From Calothrix sp. NIES-4101 (GTDB taxonomy: Bacteria > Cyanobacteriota > Cyanobacteriia > Cyanobacteriales > Nostocaceae): a DNA stretch of 64,000 nucleotides. The notes under the pieces were generated by a model. It was not told the origin of the DNA. It saw only the letters and a list, made by a program, of their open reading frames with translations, and did not search any database. The stretch is taken from positions 1,984,001 to 2,048,000 of the forward strand of contig AP018280.1 of assembly GCA_004296455.1 (NCBI GenBank), written 5' to 3'. The translations under genes and the position numbers were made by a program. Below, piece by piece: positions 52,135 to 61,914 of the stretch; position 1 is the stretch's first letter; each line of letters opens with the position of its first letter.

Positions 52135-53088
52135 TTAAACTTCATTTCCAAATACTAAGCGTACTCCCCAGAATAAACCTAAAATTGCGATCGCAACCCA
52201 ATCTCGACGCTGCAATTTTAAATCATGCCACTGGACTTTATGTTCGTTGGGACTAGTAAAACCTCTGACTGTCATTGCACTTGCCATTTGTTCAGCACGC
52301 AAAAGCAGGTTTTCTAATAGCCTGTTGATGACAACTAACCAAATTTTCACGGCGCTTTTAAATCCCAGTTTTTTCCAATTTATTGCCCTTGTCATAATGG
52401 CACGCATGAGGTTTTGGATTTCTTCTAAAACTAAAGGTATAAAGCGTAACGATAAAGTTAAGGTTAAAGTAATTTCTGTAATTGGTAATTTAAATTTATT
52501 TAAAGGCTGCATCAGACTTTCAATTGCGGCTGTAATTTCCTCTGGCGCAGTCGTAATTAAGTATAAATTGGTGCTATATAAAACTGTAAAAAGAATTGTA
52601 CTGAGTCGCAAAGCTAAATCAAAGGAACGGCGAGTAACTTTCAGCCAAGCTATTTCCAGCAAAGTATAGCTGTAGGTTTTACCCTGGGGTTTTCTGGTTT
52701 GGGCAATTTGTGGAGTGGCAGGGGATACAGATATATTCGGATTGGCGGTGGCAGGGGTGGCAACAACTTGATGAGCAGGTAAGCGTGGGTGATAGTGTAA
52801 ACCCAACCCATCCGGGGTAATACAACCAATCGCAAATACAAAAAAAGCTAGCAATAGTAATCCCGTCATTTGTTGGGGTTGCTGCCAAATTCTGCGGGGA
52901 ATTCCCGAAATCAATGTTGTCAAAACCAGAAGTACTACTAACAATATTCGCCATTCATTATTAGCGAAAGTATAGGTAGTTAAAAAACTCATCAACCAAA
53001 TAAACTTGACGCGGGGGTCAATTTTATGCAACCAAGTTTGCGGTTGTTCTAAGTAAAGTCCAAGTGGTAAGGAACGAAGTAAATCCAT
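52135..53088 (-). CDS. CbiQ/EcfT-like energy-coupling factor transmembrane protein
   Basis: A 317-residue membrane protein. It has five to six hydrophobic segments and the EcfT coupling-helix motif LRAEQMASAMTVRGF (A-x-x-MA-x-AM-x-x-RG) near the end. A Pro/Thr-rich insertion lies at about residues 105-140 (ATANPNISVSPATPQ). EcfT proteins pair with ABC ATPases and a substrate-binding S subunit to import vitamins or metal ions. Neither partner is next to it, so the substrate is open; many cyanobacteria have a single unlinked copy. The gene is next to der on the same strand, a neighbourhood often seen in cyanobacteria. Confidence 0.8.
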   Translation of the reverse strand: MDLLRSLPLGLYLEQPQTWLHKIDPRVKFIWLMSFLTTYTFANNEWRILLVVLLVLTTLISGIPRRIWQQPQQMTGLLLLAFFVFAIGCITPDGLGLHYHPRLPAHQVVATPATANPNISVSPATPQIAQTRKPQGKTYSYTLLEIAWLKVTRRSFDLALRLSTILFTVLYSTNLYLITTAPEEITAAIESLMQPLNKFKLPITEITLTLTLSLRFIPLVLEEIQNLMRAIMTRAINWKKLGFKSAVKIWLVVINRLLENLLLRAEQMASAMTVRGFTSPNEHKVQWHDLKLQRRDWVAIAILGLFWGVRLVFGNEV

Positions 53089-53204
53089 GTGAATATTTAA
53101 AAGTTAATAGTTAGGAGTCATAGTTATCGTTTTTTGATGAAGATGCCTGCAATTAGTATTGATGTAATGCCAGACTTTATTATTTATAACCTAACTCCTA
53201 ACCC

Positions 53205-53382
53205 TACCCCTGTTAAGGTGAACATTTGTACTGACGATTTATAGGGGTTTCAGCACCGCATCCATTAAAAATTGAAGGCAAAAAATAATGCTTGCGTTAA
53301 AAATTTAGGTTCTGCGATTAGAGGTAGAACGTAAGAATGGGACTTCTGGCTAGTACATTATTGGTACACCTTAACAGGGGTA
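53205..53382. mobile_element. 178-bp MITE-like element with 16-bp inverted ends and 10-bp direct flanks
   Basis: TACCCCTGTTAAGGTG (53205-53220) and its exact complement CACCTTAACAGGGGTA (53367-53382) bound 146 bp of non-coding DNA. The element is directly flanked by CTCCTAACCC on both sides (53195-53204 and 53383-53392), like a target-site duplication. The flanks are also STRR-type sequence, so some of the flank match could be chance. Confidence 0.65.
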
Positions 53383-53400
53383 CTCCTAACCCCTAACTTT

Positions 53401-54762
53401 TTACACGCGAGTTGCCCGATTACTATTGATACTTTCCATGTCACGAACTTTCTTACTACGCCACAATAAACGTATGGGCGTACCTTGAAATCCTAGTTGC
53501 TGGCGGAACTGGCGCTCAATATAACGACGATAATTATCGTTAAAACGCTTGGCTTCGTTGACAAATAATGCGATCGTTGGTGGTGCAGTTGTCACCTGTG
53601 TGCCGTAGTAAATTTTACCCTGTTTGCCACTACGACTAACTGGGGGAGAATGCCAACGTACTGCTTCTTCCAAGACTTCGTTAATCACCGATGTACTGAC
53701 GCGACGCTTATGTTCTTGAGCCGCATTCACAACCGAAGCTAAAATTTTCTCGACGCGCTGCCCTGTCACCGCACTAACAAAGACTGTATCAGCCCATTCG
53801 GTAAAATGCAGCCTTTCCTCTAAATCTTTCTCATATTGGTAAATAGTATGGGAATCTTTTTCAACAGCATCCCACTTATTGACGACAATAATACAAGCAC
53901 GTCCTTCTTCAAGAATACGTCCAGCTAGTTTTTGATCTTGTTCGGTAACGCCATCCAGCGCATCAATCACCATCAATACCACATCAGCACGGCGAATCGC
54001 TTTAAATGCCCGGTTAATGCTAAAAAACTCGGTTCCGTATTCGATATGTTTCTTTTTGCGGATACCTGCTGTATCGATGATGCGGTATTTTTGCCCATCA
54101 CGTTCGATTTGAGTATCAATGGCATCGCGGGTTGTACCAGAAATCGGACTCACGATTGCCCGTTCTTCGCCGACAAATGCATTTAAAAGGCTTGATTTAC
54201 CAACATTAGGACGACCAACGATCGCAACTTTAATTTCATCATTTTCCGGTACATCTATGGTCATTGGTAGGTGATTAATTAACTCATCGAGTAATTCACC
54301 AGTACCACTACCGTGAATTGCGGAAATCGGGAAAGGTTCACCCAAACCCAATGACCAAAATTCGCCGGCTTGAACCGCTCCCTGTTCGGGAGATTCGCAT
54401 TTATTCACAGCTAGTAACACGGGGACTTTTTGCACCCGCAACCATTCGGCGATTTCTTCATCAGCAGATGTGATTCCATGTTTCCCATCGACAACGAAAA
54501 TTGCCGCAGTTGCATTTGCCAGGGCTGCCATAGCTTGTTGGCGAATCAGGGGTAAGAATTCGGTATCATCATTAAAGATGAGACCACCAGTGTCAACCAC
54601 AGTAAATTCCCGATCGCACCAAAAAGCCGGTAAATAAGTGCGATCGCGTGTTACACCTGGTTCATCATGGACTATAGCAGTTTGTACACCAGCAAGACGA
54701 TTGACAAAGGTCGATTTGCCCACGTTTGGGCGACCGATAATAGCAACAATAGGTAAACTCAT
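53401..54762 (-). CDS. der: GTPase Der (EngA), ribosome assembly
   Basis: A 453-residue protein with two tandem G domains. The first P-loop is GRPNVGKST (residues 9-17), with NKCESP and G3 DTGG; the second is GRPNVGKSS near residue 184, with DTAG and NKWDAVEK. The C-terminal KH-like domain is complete. Der is essential for maturation of the 50S ribosomal subunit. The stop codon lies about 20 bp to the right of the 178-bp MITE-like element. cbiQ-like gene lies downstream. Confidence 0.97.
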   Translation of the reverse strand: MSLPIVAIIGRPNVGKSTFVNRLAGVQTAIVHDEPGVTRDRTYLPAFWCDREFTVVDTGGLIFNDDTEFLPLIRQQAMAALANATAAIFVVDGKHGITSADEEIAEWLRVQKVPVLLAVNKCESPEQGAVQAGEFWSLGLGEPFPISAIHGSGTGELLDELINHLPMTIDVPENDEIKVAIVGRPNVGKSSLLNAFVGEERAIVSPISGTTRDAIDTQIERDGQKYRIIDTAGIRKKKHIEYGTEFFSINRAFKAIRRADVVLMVIDALDGVTEQDQKLAGRILEEGRACIIVVNKWDAVEKDSHTIYQYEKDLEERLHFTEWADTVFVSAVTGQRVEKILASVVNAAQEHKRRVSTSVINEVLEEAVRWHSPPVSRSGKQGKIYYGTQVTTAPPTIALFVNEAKRFNDNYRRYIERQFRQQLGFQGTPIRLLWRSKKVRDMESINSNRATRV

Positions 54763-54910
54763 AAAAAGGCGCTAAATGCTCCAAATAGTTATTCTAGCGA
54801 GTTTAGGTAAGGTTAGTTAGGATTGGTTAATGATTATTAGTTAATGATTATTGGTTATTTTGACAAAGCTAAAAGGTATTAATTACATCACTAACTAAAC
54901 AAATTTCGGA

Positions 54911-55765
54911 ATGAAAAAACTCAAAAAAACACGTAAATCTAAATATCGACCAGTGACACTGGGTTTATTGATAACAAGCTTGTGCGTATTATTTTATGCT
55001 TACTTTATTGAACCTAACTGGATTGAAATTAACTCATTACAACTAACTTTACCGCATCTGGCAACAGAATTTGATGAATATAAGATTGTACAAATAAGCG
55101 ATATTCATGTCAACAAATGGATGACTCAAACTCGACTGCGTCGGATTTTCCGCTTAGTCAACCAACAAAAACCAGATTTAATCGCCATTACAGGTGATTT
55201 TATTACCCGTCGTCAAGAGAGATTTATCCCCAATCTGGAAGCGACAATGGGGGAACTGCAAGCCAAGGATGGAAAATTTGGAGTTTTAGGAAATCACGAC
55301 TATTGGGCAGATGCAAATTTAGTCTCTCGAGCAATGGCACAAACAAACGTCGTCAATCTCGCGAATTCTTTCCAAACAATACAGCGAGGTGACGGAAAAT
55401 TATATATTGCCGGTGTTGATGATATTTATGTTGGCAAAGACCGCTTGGATTTAGTATTGCAAAGTTTACCTAAAGATGACAATGCAGCAATTTTACTTGC
55501 CCACGAACCCGACTTTGCCGACATTACTGCCACAAAAAACCGATTTGACTTGCAACTATCGGGACATTCTCACTCCGGACAAATTCGCATACCTTTTCTG
55601 CCACCACTATATCTTCCCCAATTAGGTCAAAAATATTATGCAGGTATGTATCAGTTGCAGTCGATGTTGCTGTACACAAATCGCGGTATTGGCATGACAG
55701 GACTACATTTACGATTTAATTGTCGCCCAGAGATTACTGTAATTACACTGAATGCGAAGAAATGA
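54911..55765 (+). CDS. Membrane-anchored calcineurin-like metallophosphoesterase
   Basis: A 284-residue protein with an N-terminal basic stretch and one anchor helix (about residues 15-33). The phosphoesterase motifs are complete: Asp64 and His66 in SDIHVN, Asp96 in ITGDFIT, Asn128-His129 in GNHDYW, His in LLAHEPD and the GHSHSGQ motif. The catalytic domain probably faces the periplasm or lumen. It is like the YkuE/YaeI group; substrates of that group are not settled. Alone, divergent from der. GTTAATGATTATT is repeated with 14-bp period at 54826-54852, in its promoter area. Confidence 0.85.
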   Translation: MKKLKKTRKSKYRPVTLGLLITSLCVLFYAYFIEPNWIEINSLQLTLPHLATEFDEYKIVQISDIHVNKWMTQTRLRRIFRLVNQQKPDLIAITGDFITRRQERFIPNLEATMGELQAKDGKFGVLGNHDYWADANLVSRAMAQTNVVNLANSFQTIQRGDGKLYIAGVDDIYVGKDRLDLVLQSLPKDDNAAILLAHEPDFADITATKNRFDLQLSGHSHSGQIRIPFLPPLYLPQLGQKYYAGMYQLQSMLLYTNRGIGMTGLHLRFNCRPEITVITLNAKK

Positions 55766-56060
55766 TGTGGAGATGCGTTGACTATCTCAGCGTTCCTATA
55801 CTAATTCGGGAGATAGATTTGATCAGAAATAACAAAATAAAATTAGCAGACACAAAGTCAATGGTTATCTGGATAAGATGATTGATTTTCCAGGTTAAGA
55901 GCAGCAAATACTAGGGCAGATTGAAAAAAATAACAGAGAAATATATTTTTAACGAGAGAAATATTCAGAAATACGAATATTTGGCAGCTATTAATTTACT
56001 TTTAAGTAAATATTCGCAATCTACAATCCCAAATTCACGTTGTCCAGGATACATGCGGGA

Positions 56061-56891
56061 CTAAGAACCAGCAGCAACAGCTTGGGGTTGCATCATACAC
56101 ATTAAATCCTGAATACCTTTTTGCAGATATCGCGTCACTGTCATTGGGCTAGTACCGATTTTTTTCGCTGCATCTTTACGCGAAAGCTCTTTCAAGAAAA
56201 CCATTTCCACTGCCATACGGGGCTTATCTTCAAGTTGATTAATCGCACCTTGGAGTTGCTGACGTTCTTCTTCTTCTTGTTGCATTAAAGAGGAACGAGG
56301 ACAGGGAAGTGCTTCACCTAAAGTAATTTGGCAATCAACGTAGTGAACTACAGTTGCATCCAAACTTAAAGGCATTCTATTTTGAGCAGCGAGCTTGGTT
56401 TCTTGCCATTCTTGAACCGATACGCAGAGAATTTCCGCAATCTCGCAATCTTTCGCCGGACGACCTAAAGATTCTGATAATTCTTTACGAACTTTTTGTC
56501 CTTCATTGTATAATTCCTGCCAACGACGGGGAATCTTTAATAGAGTACTGCGATCGCGCAAGAAATGCAGCATCTCTCCGCGAATATAAGGTACAGCAAA
56601 CGAACTAAAAGCATATCCCTGGCTAGGATCAAAACGCTCAATTGCACGAATTAGGCCAAAGTAACCAATTTGTTCCAAATCTTCATAAGGTTCGTTACAT
56701 TGATGGCTAAATTTATGTGCCATTTTCCGAACTAAGCCAGTATGTAACTGTACCAATTGATTCCGAAGTTTAATAGTGGGATTCTGGTGATATAGAAGCA
56801 AGAGTTCCATACTATCAGAAGGCAATGCATTGCGAGAACTTCCCCCGTTGTAGCAACTGCCATAACGCATACACGACTGATTCGCTGCCAT
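56061..56891 (-). CDS. sigF: Group 3 sigma factor, SigF-like
   Basis: A 276-residue sigma-70 family factor. Region 2 holds EPYEDLEQIGYFGLIRAIERF and GYAFSSFAVPYIRGEMLHFLRD, region 3 is present, and region 4.2 is DAAKKIGTSPMTVTRYLQKG. It is much shorter than group 1 sigmas and matches the SigF type, which in cyanobacteria controls pili and motility genes; in Nostoc punctiforme it acts in hormogonia. The longer TTG-started frame reaches 56918, but the ATG at 56891 with AAGGAT upstream is preferred. An anti-sigma-type kinase gene is at 28.3 kb, not next to it. Confidence 0.85.
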   Translation of the reverse strand: MAANQSCMRYGSCYNGGSSRNALPSDSMELLLLYHQNPTIKLRNQLVQLHTGLVRKMAHKFSHQCNEPYEDLEQIGYFGLIRAIERFDPSQGYAFSSFAVPYIRGEMLHFLRDRSTLLKIPRRWQELYNEGQKVRKELSESLGRPAKDCEIAEILCVSVQEWQETKLAAQNRMPLSLDATVVHYVDCQITLGEALPCPRSSLMQQEEEERQQLQGAINQLEDKPRMAVEMVFLKELSRKDAAKKIGTSPMTVTRYLQKGIQDLMCMMQPQAVAAGS

Positions 56892-57513
56892 ACAAATATC
56901 CTTATTTAGTAACCCCAATACTGACTTAATGGAGTTGCGTCAATTTTTTTTCAAACTGTAATTATTTTCCTTAGGAAGCCTTTTAGACACCATTCGTTGT
57001 TCTACTGAACTTAGGAGGGGTCATACCCAACAATCCAGTATTTATACGGATAGTTTTTTCGGTGTTTTCTGTTTTAGATGGGATTTCGAGGCTGTTAGAA
57101 GTAGCTTTTTACTCTGGATGTGGCGCTGAATAATCTAAATAAAATATACTTCTATCCCTTATTCCTTAAGTGTTTTAACTGTTAGCTTCTTTTCTCCAAA
57201 AGTATCAAGCTATGTTCTTATTCTTGTTGTACCCAAAACCGATAGCAATATTGCGATCGCAGCGAATTTTTTTTCGGTTCAATCTCGATCCAGACTAAAA
57301 GTTAGTCCCAAACTCAGAAAAATACAAGCGATCGTATCTCACATTACAAAATCTTCATGCAATTTCTGATTGTGTTCTTCCATACTGAAGCAAGCTTGTA
57401 AAATTTAAGCTAAGTTTACTTAAACTAGTAGACAATTAAGTATTTAGTGCTTTTACTCCTGTTGCTGAAGAAAAACTCAGTTAAAAAGAGATAATAATGC
57501 TGTGGAGTTAGGA
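56892..57513. other. Divergent promoter region of sigF and a kinase gene
   Basis: About 620 bp without a coding frame. It has a GCGATCGC octamer near 57254-57261 and should hold promoters for sigF (minus) and the first kinase gene (plus). No RNA gene or clear repeat is seen. Confidence 0.5.
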
Positions 57514-58845
57514 ATGAACGAGCAAATTCTGCACAATCGCTACGAAATTAAACAACAGTTGGGGAAAAAAGCCGGAAGAAGAACTTTATTGGCTGACGAT
57601 CAAATTTCGCAAAAACTTGTAATTATTAAGTTACTCACTTTCAGCAGTGATTTTGCTTGGGAAAATTTAAAGTTATTTGAACGGGAAGCCGAAACTCTCA
57701 AAACACTCAATCACCCAGCAATCCCTAATTATGTTGACTATTTTGAATTAGATGGTGCTGCTCAAGGTTATGCTCTTGTCCAGAGCTATGTAGAAGGTAA
57801 ATCCCTGGAAGAATATATTCAAGCTGGAAGGCTTTTTACTGAGAAGGAAGTAAAAATTATTGCCTTGCAATTATTGGAAATACTAATTTATCTACATTCC
57901 CAACATCCCCCAGTCATTCATCGTGATCTTAAACCCAGTAATATTATTTTGCTGGAAAATGGTGAGCAAATCCCTGGTCAAATTTATTTAGTCGATTTTG
58001 GTTCTGTACAAACTTTAGTTAGCAAAGCCGGAAAAACTGTCACTGTTGTTGGCACTTACGGATATATGCCACCCGAACAGTTTGGAGGTTACGCAACAGG
58101 AGCATCCGATTTATATAGTTTAGGGGCAACGCTGATTGCCTTGGCAACGGGGATTCATCCTGCTGACTTACCACAAAAGGAAATGCGAATTGCTTTTGCA
58201 GATTTGGTTGATTTCAGCCCTGCTTTAGTGGATTGGTTGCAATGGTTAACAGAACCGAGTGTGGAACGACGATTAAATTCGGCAACGGAAGCATTAGCAA
58301 CTTTAGAACAATTGGAAACTCAATTTTATCGAGTTCGTCAGCAAGCACTCGTGAAGAAACCAGTAAATACCTTCTCTTTATTTGTCAATGCTTTATTACG
58401 TAGCACCTTTGTTGGCGGTGGAATGATAACCATATGTGCAGCACTCTACAGCAGTATTGTTCTTCCTATTTTGGGAACTATTTTGGGTGGACTCAGTGCT
58501 GCTGCGGTTGCTTTTCCTCTGGGTTTGGCTAATGGAGTTTGGATTGGGTTAATTACTAGGTTGTTTTTTTATCCTTTAAAAAATACCCATCTTCATCGAC
58601 TGGTTTTGAGTATGACTAGTACTATTATTGGCACTGTAACAGGTCTAATTTATTTTGGATCATTAGGTTTAGGTGGTGCTGGCGCAAAGATTGGTATACC
58701 TTCTCAATTCCAGCAGTCATTATTTTTTGTAATCGCACCATCTATAATTACTGGATTGAGTATGGGTGCTGTTAGTAAATCTTTTGCTCAATGGTATGAA
58801 AAAAGCAAATCGAGCCAGAAAATATTTAAAAAGATAAATTACTAA
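57514..58845 (+). CDS. Membrane-anchored Ser/Thr protein kinase 1
   Basis: A 443-residue protein from ATG 57514, with GGAG just upstream (a GTG at 57502 would add four residues). Kinase domain: catalytic loop HRDLKPSN (136-143), Mg-binding VDFGS (160-164), activation segment VVGTYGYMPPEQFGG and DLYSLGATL. The glycine-rich loop is atypical (LGKKAGRRTL). After the kinase, four hydrophobic segments fill residues about 300-420, so the kinase is membrane-bound. It resembles the second kinase that follows 145 bp later. The signal sensed is unknown. Confidence 0.85.
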   Translation: MNEQILHNRYEIKQQLGKKAGRRTLLADDQISQKLVIIKLLTFSSDFAWENLKLFEREAETLKTLNHPAIPNYVDYFELDGAAQGYALVQSYVEGKSLEEYIQAGRLFTEKEVKIIALQLLEILIYLHSQHPPVIHRDLKPSNIILLENGEQIPGQIYLVDFGSVQTLVSKAGKTVTVVGTYGYMPPEQFGGYATGASDLYSLGATLIALATGIHPADLPQKEMRIAFADLVDFSPALVDWLQWLTEPSVERRLNSATEALATLEQLETQFYRVRQQALVKKPVNTFSLFVNALLRSTFVGGGMITICAALYSSIVLPILGTILGGLSAAAVAFPLGLANGVWIGLITRLFFYPLKNTHLHRLVLSMTSTIIGTVTGLIYFGSLGLGGAGAKIGIPSQFQQSLFFVIAPSIITGLSMGAVSKSFAQWYEKSKSSQKIFKKINY

Positions 58846-58990
58846 TTCCTAACTTCTTCAAGCTATATTTCTAAATTATCCAATTAGCATGAATGCAAAA
58901 CTTAATCTGTAATATTTTCTGGCGAGAAAATCAAATTACATTGATCAAGTAAATATAAATTATTCGTTGTCATTACTAACTACTAAAATT

Positions 58991-60373
58991 ATGAATGCAA
59001 ATATATCAAATCAATTATTAAACCAAAGATATCAAATTATTCGCGAATTGGGTAGACAGCCAGGTAGACGCACAGTCACGGCTTTAGATTTAGAAACTCA
59101 ACAGCAAGTAGTTGTGAAACTTTTATATTTAGGTCAAGATTTTGATTGGCAAGATTTAAAGTTATTTGAACGCGAATCGACAATATTGAAGAATCTCTAT
59201 CATCCGCAAATTCCTCGTTATTTAGATTATTTTGAATTTGATGCTACCAATGATAAAGGATTTGCATTAGTACAAACCTATATCGAAGCACAATCATTAG
59301 AAGTACAATTACAAGCGGGACGAAGATTTAGCGAAGACGAGGTAAAAGAGTTAGCAAAATCTTTATTAGCAATTTTAGAGTATTTACATGAGCAACAACC
59401 ACCTATAATTCATCGTGATATTAAACCAAGTAATATCTTACTTACCAATCGTTCCGGTAATAGCGTTGGTGAAGTGTATTTGGTGGACTTTGGTTCGGTA
59501 CAAAATATTGCGGCTCAAGAAGGCGGAACAATTACAGTAGTTGGAACCTATGGATATATGCCACCCGAACAATTTGGTGGTAGAACCAAGCCAGCATCAG
59601 ATTTATATAGTTTAGGTGCTACTTTGATTTATATCGTGACTGGATTACATCCGACAGAGTTACCGCAACAAGATTTACATATTCAATTTCGTCAAGCTGT
59701 TGATGTAAGTCAAGAATTTGCTAGTTGGTTGGAGTGGATGGTAGAACCAAGTTTAGAAAAACGTTTTGCATCTGCCAAAATTGCCTTAGCAGCAATTGAA
59801 AATCCACCAGCAAGAATAAATCTTGTCCCAGACTCAAAGCAACTCTTAAATAAGCCATTACAAACTAAGATTCGTTTAATTAAAACACCAGAAAAATTAG
59901 AAATTATTTTACCCCCAACTGGTTTTGGGATTGGTTTAGTCACATTGATTTCCTGTCTCACACCCATTGCAATCGGGAGTCCTTTTTTTAGTCAAATAAT
60001 TTCTAACAGTTCCGCCTTCATTGGTTTCATTGTGTGGCTATTACAAATAGGTGCGATCGCTATTTTAGCGTTCTTACTTTTATCTGCTATTAATAAGCGC
60101 ACTCGAGTACAATTTCAATCTAATGAAATGAATATAATTAACGAAATCTTTGGCTTTACATGGCAGAGTAATGAAGAAATTATTCCCATTTATGATATAG
60201 CTCAACTTACAGTAGTTTATGATACGTACGAAACTAGATTAAAAGAGAATTTATTCATCTTTAATAAGAATAACCTTGTGTTTGATTTTGATAGATACAG
60301 TAATTTAACAACTTTGGAGCGTGAATGGCTAGCAGCAGAAATTAGTAATTGGCTAAAACTCCAAATGCGATAA
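58991..60373 (+). CDS. Membrane-anchored Ser/Thr protein kinase 2
   Basis: A 460-residue protein from the ATG at 58991; a TTG frame starts at 58967 but has no ribosome site. Kinase motifs: HRDIKPSN (141-148), VDFGSVQ, VVGTYGYMPPEQFGG and SDLYSLGAT. The loop near the N-terminus is LGRQPGRRTV, parallel to kinase 1. Two hydrophobic segments at about 300-370 anchor it; after them comes a cytosolic part of about 85 residues, not seen in kinase 1, with EIFGFTWQSNEEIIPI. The two kinases share many blocks and must be duplicates that diverged in their tails. Confidence 0.85.
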   Translation: MNANISNQLLNQRYQIIRELGRQPGRRTVTALDLETQQQVVVKLLYLGQDFDWQDLKLFERESTILKNLYHPQIPRYLDYFEFDATNDKGFALVQTYIEAQSLEVQLQAGRRFSEDEVKELAKSLLAILEYLHEQQPPIIHRDIKPSNILLTNRSGNSVGEVYLVDFGSVQNIAAQEGGTITVVGTYGYMPPEQFGGRTKPASDLYSLGATLIYIVTGLHPTELPQQDLHIQFRQAVDVSQEFASWLEWMVEPSLEKRFASAKIALAAIENPPARINLVPDSKQLLNKPLQTKIRLIKTPEKLEIILPPTGFGIGLVTLISCLTPIAIGSPFFSQIISNSSAFIGFIVWLLQIGAIAILAFLLLSAINKRTRVQFQSNEMNIINEIFGFTWQSNEEIIPIYDIAQLTVVYDTYETRLKENLFIFNKNNLVFDFDRYSNLTTLEREWLAAEISNWLKLQMR

Positions 60374-60421
60374 CCAATTACTTAATTTGATTAGTGATAT
60401 GTAGTAGCCCTAAATCATAAT

Positions 60422-61831
60422 TTAAATATATTTGCCGACAAATTGCAAACATACTTTCCGAAAATCATTACCGCGCACTTCAAAGTTGGGATATTGATCA
60501 AAACTTGCACATGCTGGCGAAAGTAATACCACTGCTGCATCATGTTTCTGGGCTAATTCTGCGGCTCTGGGAACAGCTTTTTCTATTGTCCCCACATCTT
60601 CAAAGTGAGTATAGCCAACTTGCTCTAAGCGTTGGGAAAATAAGGGTGCAGCATTACCAATTAAGACAACAGCAGCAGCTTGACTCTTGATTTTTGCCAA
60701 CCAAGCAGTATCATCACCCTCTTTAGCTTCACCGCCGGCAATCAAAATCACGGGACTTTTCACTGATGCTAAACCAACTTCCGCAGCATCATAATTTGTC
60801 GCTTTGCTATCGTTAATAAAATCAATACCTTCCCATGTACAAATATATTCCAAACGATGTTCCACACCTGGAAACTCGCTGACTCCACGGATAATAGCTT
60901 CGGGTTCAATTCCTGCTAATCTGGCAGCAGCGACAGATAAAAGCAAATTCTGTAAATTATGCGCTCCCACCATTCGCAAAGCAGAGGCTGGTAAAATGCG
61001 TGATGGTACTGAATTTGCAGTCATTTTTTCGACTACCCAACCATCTTGAATATAAAAACCTTTTTCACCTAACAGTTCTTCTTTACCATTAACACTTGTC
61101 CAGTAAGCATTAGGCCATTCGCTGGTTCCCAGCTTACGTAAGTATGCATCATCGCCATTGAATACTTGAAGTTCGGCACGATGCAATAATTGCGCTTTGA
61201 TATTGTAATAGTTTTCGAGTGTTTGATGACGCGCTAAATGATCTGGGGTAAAAGTAGTCCAAATACCGATGCGTGGGGAAAAAGTTGAAGAAGACTCGAT
61301 TTGGTAGCTACTAACTTCACCAATTACCCAATCTAGGGAGTTAGCAGTGGGGGGAGATGATTTTCCAAATTCCAATGCAACTTCTGTAGCAGCATAGCCA
61401 ATATTGCCGCAAGCAGGGGCATGTAAACCTGCTGCTTGGAAAATCGCAGCAGTTAATGCCGTAGTGGTTGTTTTCCCATTGGTTCCAGTAATTCCAACCC
61501 AGGGCACCGTATTTAAATTACGCCATGCCAATTCCATCTCACCGATGGTTTCTATACCTAATTCTCGCGCTTTGACTAATAGTGGAATATCCCAAGGGAC
61601 ACCAGGACTCACTACTATTAATTGAGGTAATTTAGCTAAATCTGAACCCTCTAATTCTAGGGTATAGCCAAGTTTGACTGTGATATTTTCGGCTGCAAGC
61701 TCCTGTTGTTGTATGAGGAGGCTTGGGGAGGTGTTTTTGTCACCAATTTCTACCTCCCAACCTTCTCGTCTCAACAATCTTGCCGCAGCAACACCGGACT
61801 TTCCTAATCCAATTACATGAGCTTTGGACAT
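60422..61831 (-). CDS. murD: UDP-N-acetylmuramoylalanine--D-glutamate ligase
   Basis: MurD adds D-glutamate to UDP-MurNAc-L-Ala in peptidoglycan synthesis. The 469-residue protein has the dinucleotide-binding like start [15 protein letters not shown], the ATP site [12 protein letters not shown] (113-124), the central block FTPDHLARH and the C-terminal GVEHRLE plus INDSKATN. Length is normal. It converges with the second kinase gene (48-bp gap) and is 83 bp downstream of glyS. Confidence 0.96.
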   Translation of the reverse strand: MSKAHVIGLGKSGVAAARLLRREGWEVEIGDKNTSPSLLIQQQELAAENITVKLGYTLELEGSDLAKLPQLIVVSPGVPWDIPLLVKARELGIETIGEMELAWRNLNTVPWVGITGTNGKTTTTALTAAIFQAAGLHAPACGNIGYAATEVALEFGKSSPPTANSLDWVIGEVSSYQIESSSTFSPRIGIWTTFTPDHLARHQTLENYYNIKAQLLHRAELQVFNGDDAYLRKLGTSEWPNAYWTSVNGKEELLGEKGFYIQDGWVVEKMTANSVPSRILPASALRMVGAHNLQNLLLSVAAARLAGIEPEAIIRGVSEFPGVEHRLEYICTWEGIDFINDSKATNYDAAEVGLASVKSPVILIAGGEAKEGDDTAWLAKIKSQAAAVVLIGNAAPLFSQRLEQVGYTHFEDVGTIEKAVPRAAELAQKHDAAVVLLSPACASFDQYPNFEVRGNDFRKVCLQFVGKYI

Positions 61832-61914
61832 AGACTGTAGCAGTTTCCCTGGTTAAGCCTCCCTATAGTAGCGTTTATTTGTTACACCCGCACAGCTTTT
61901 TTTTACAATCGTTA

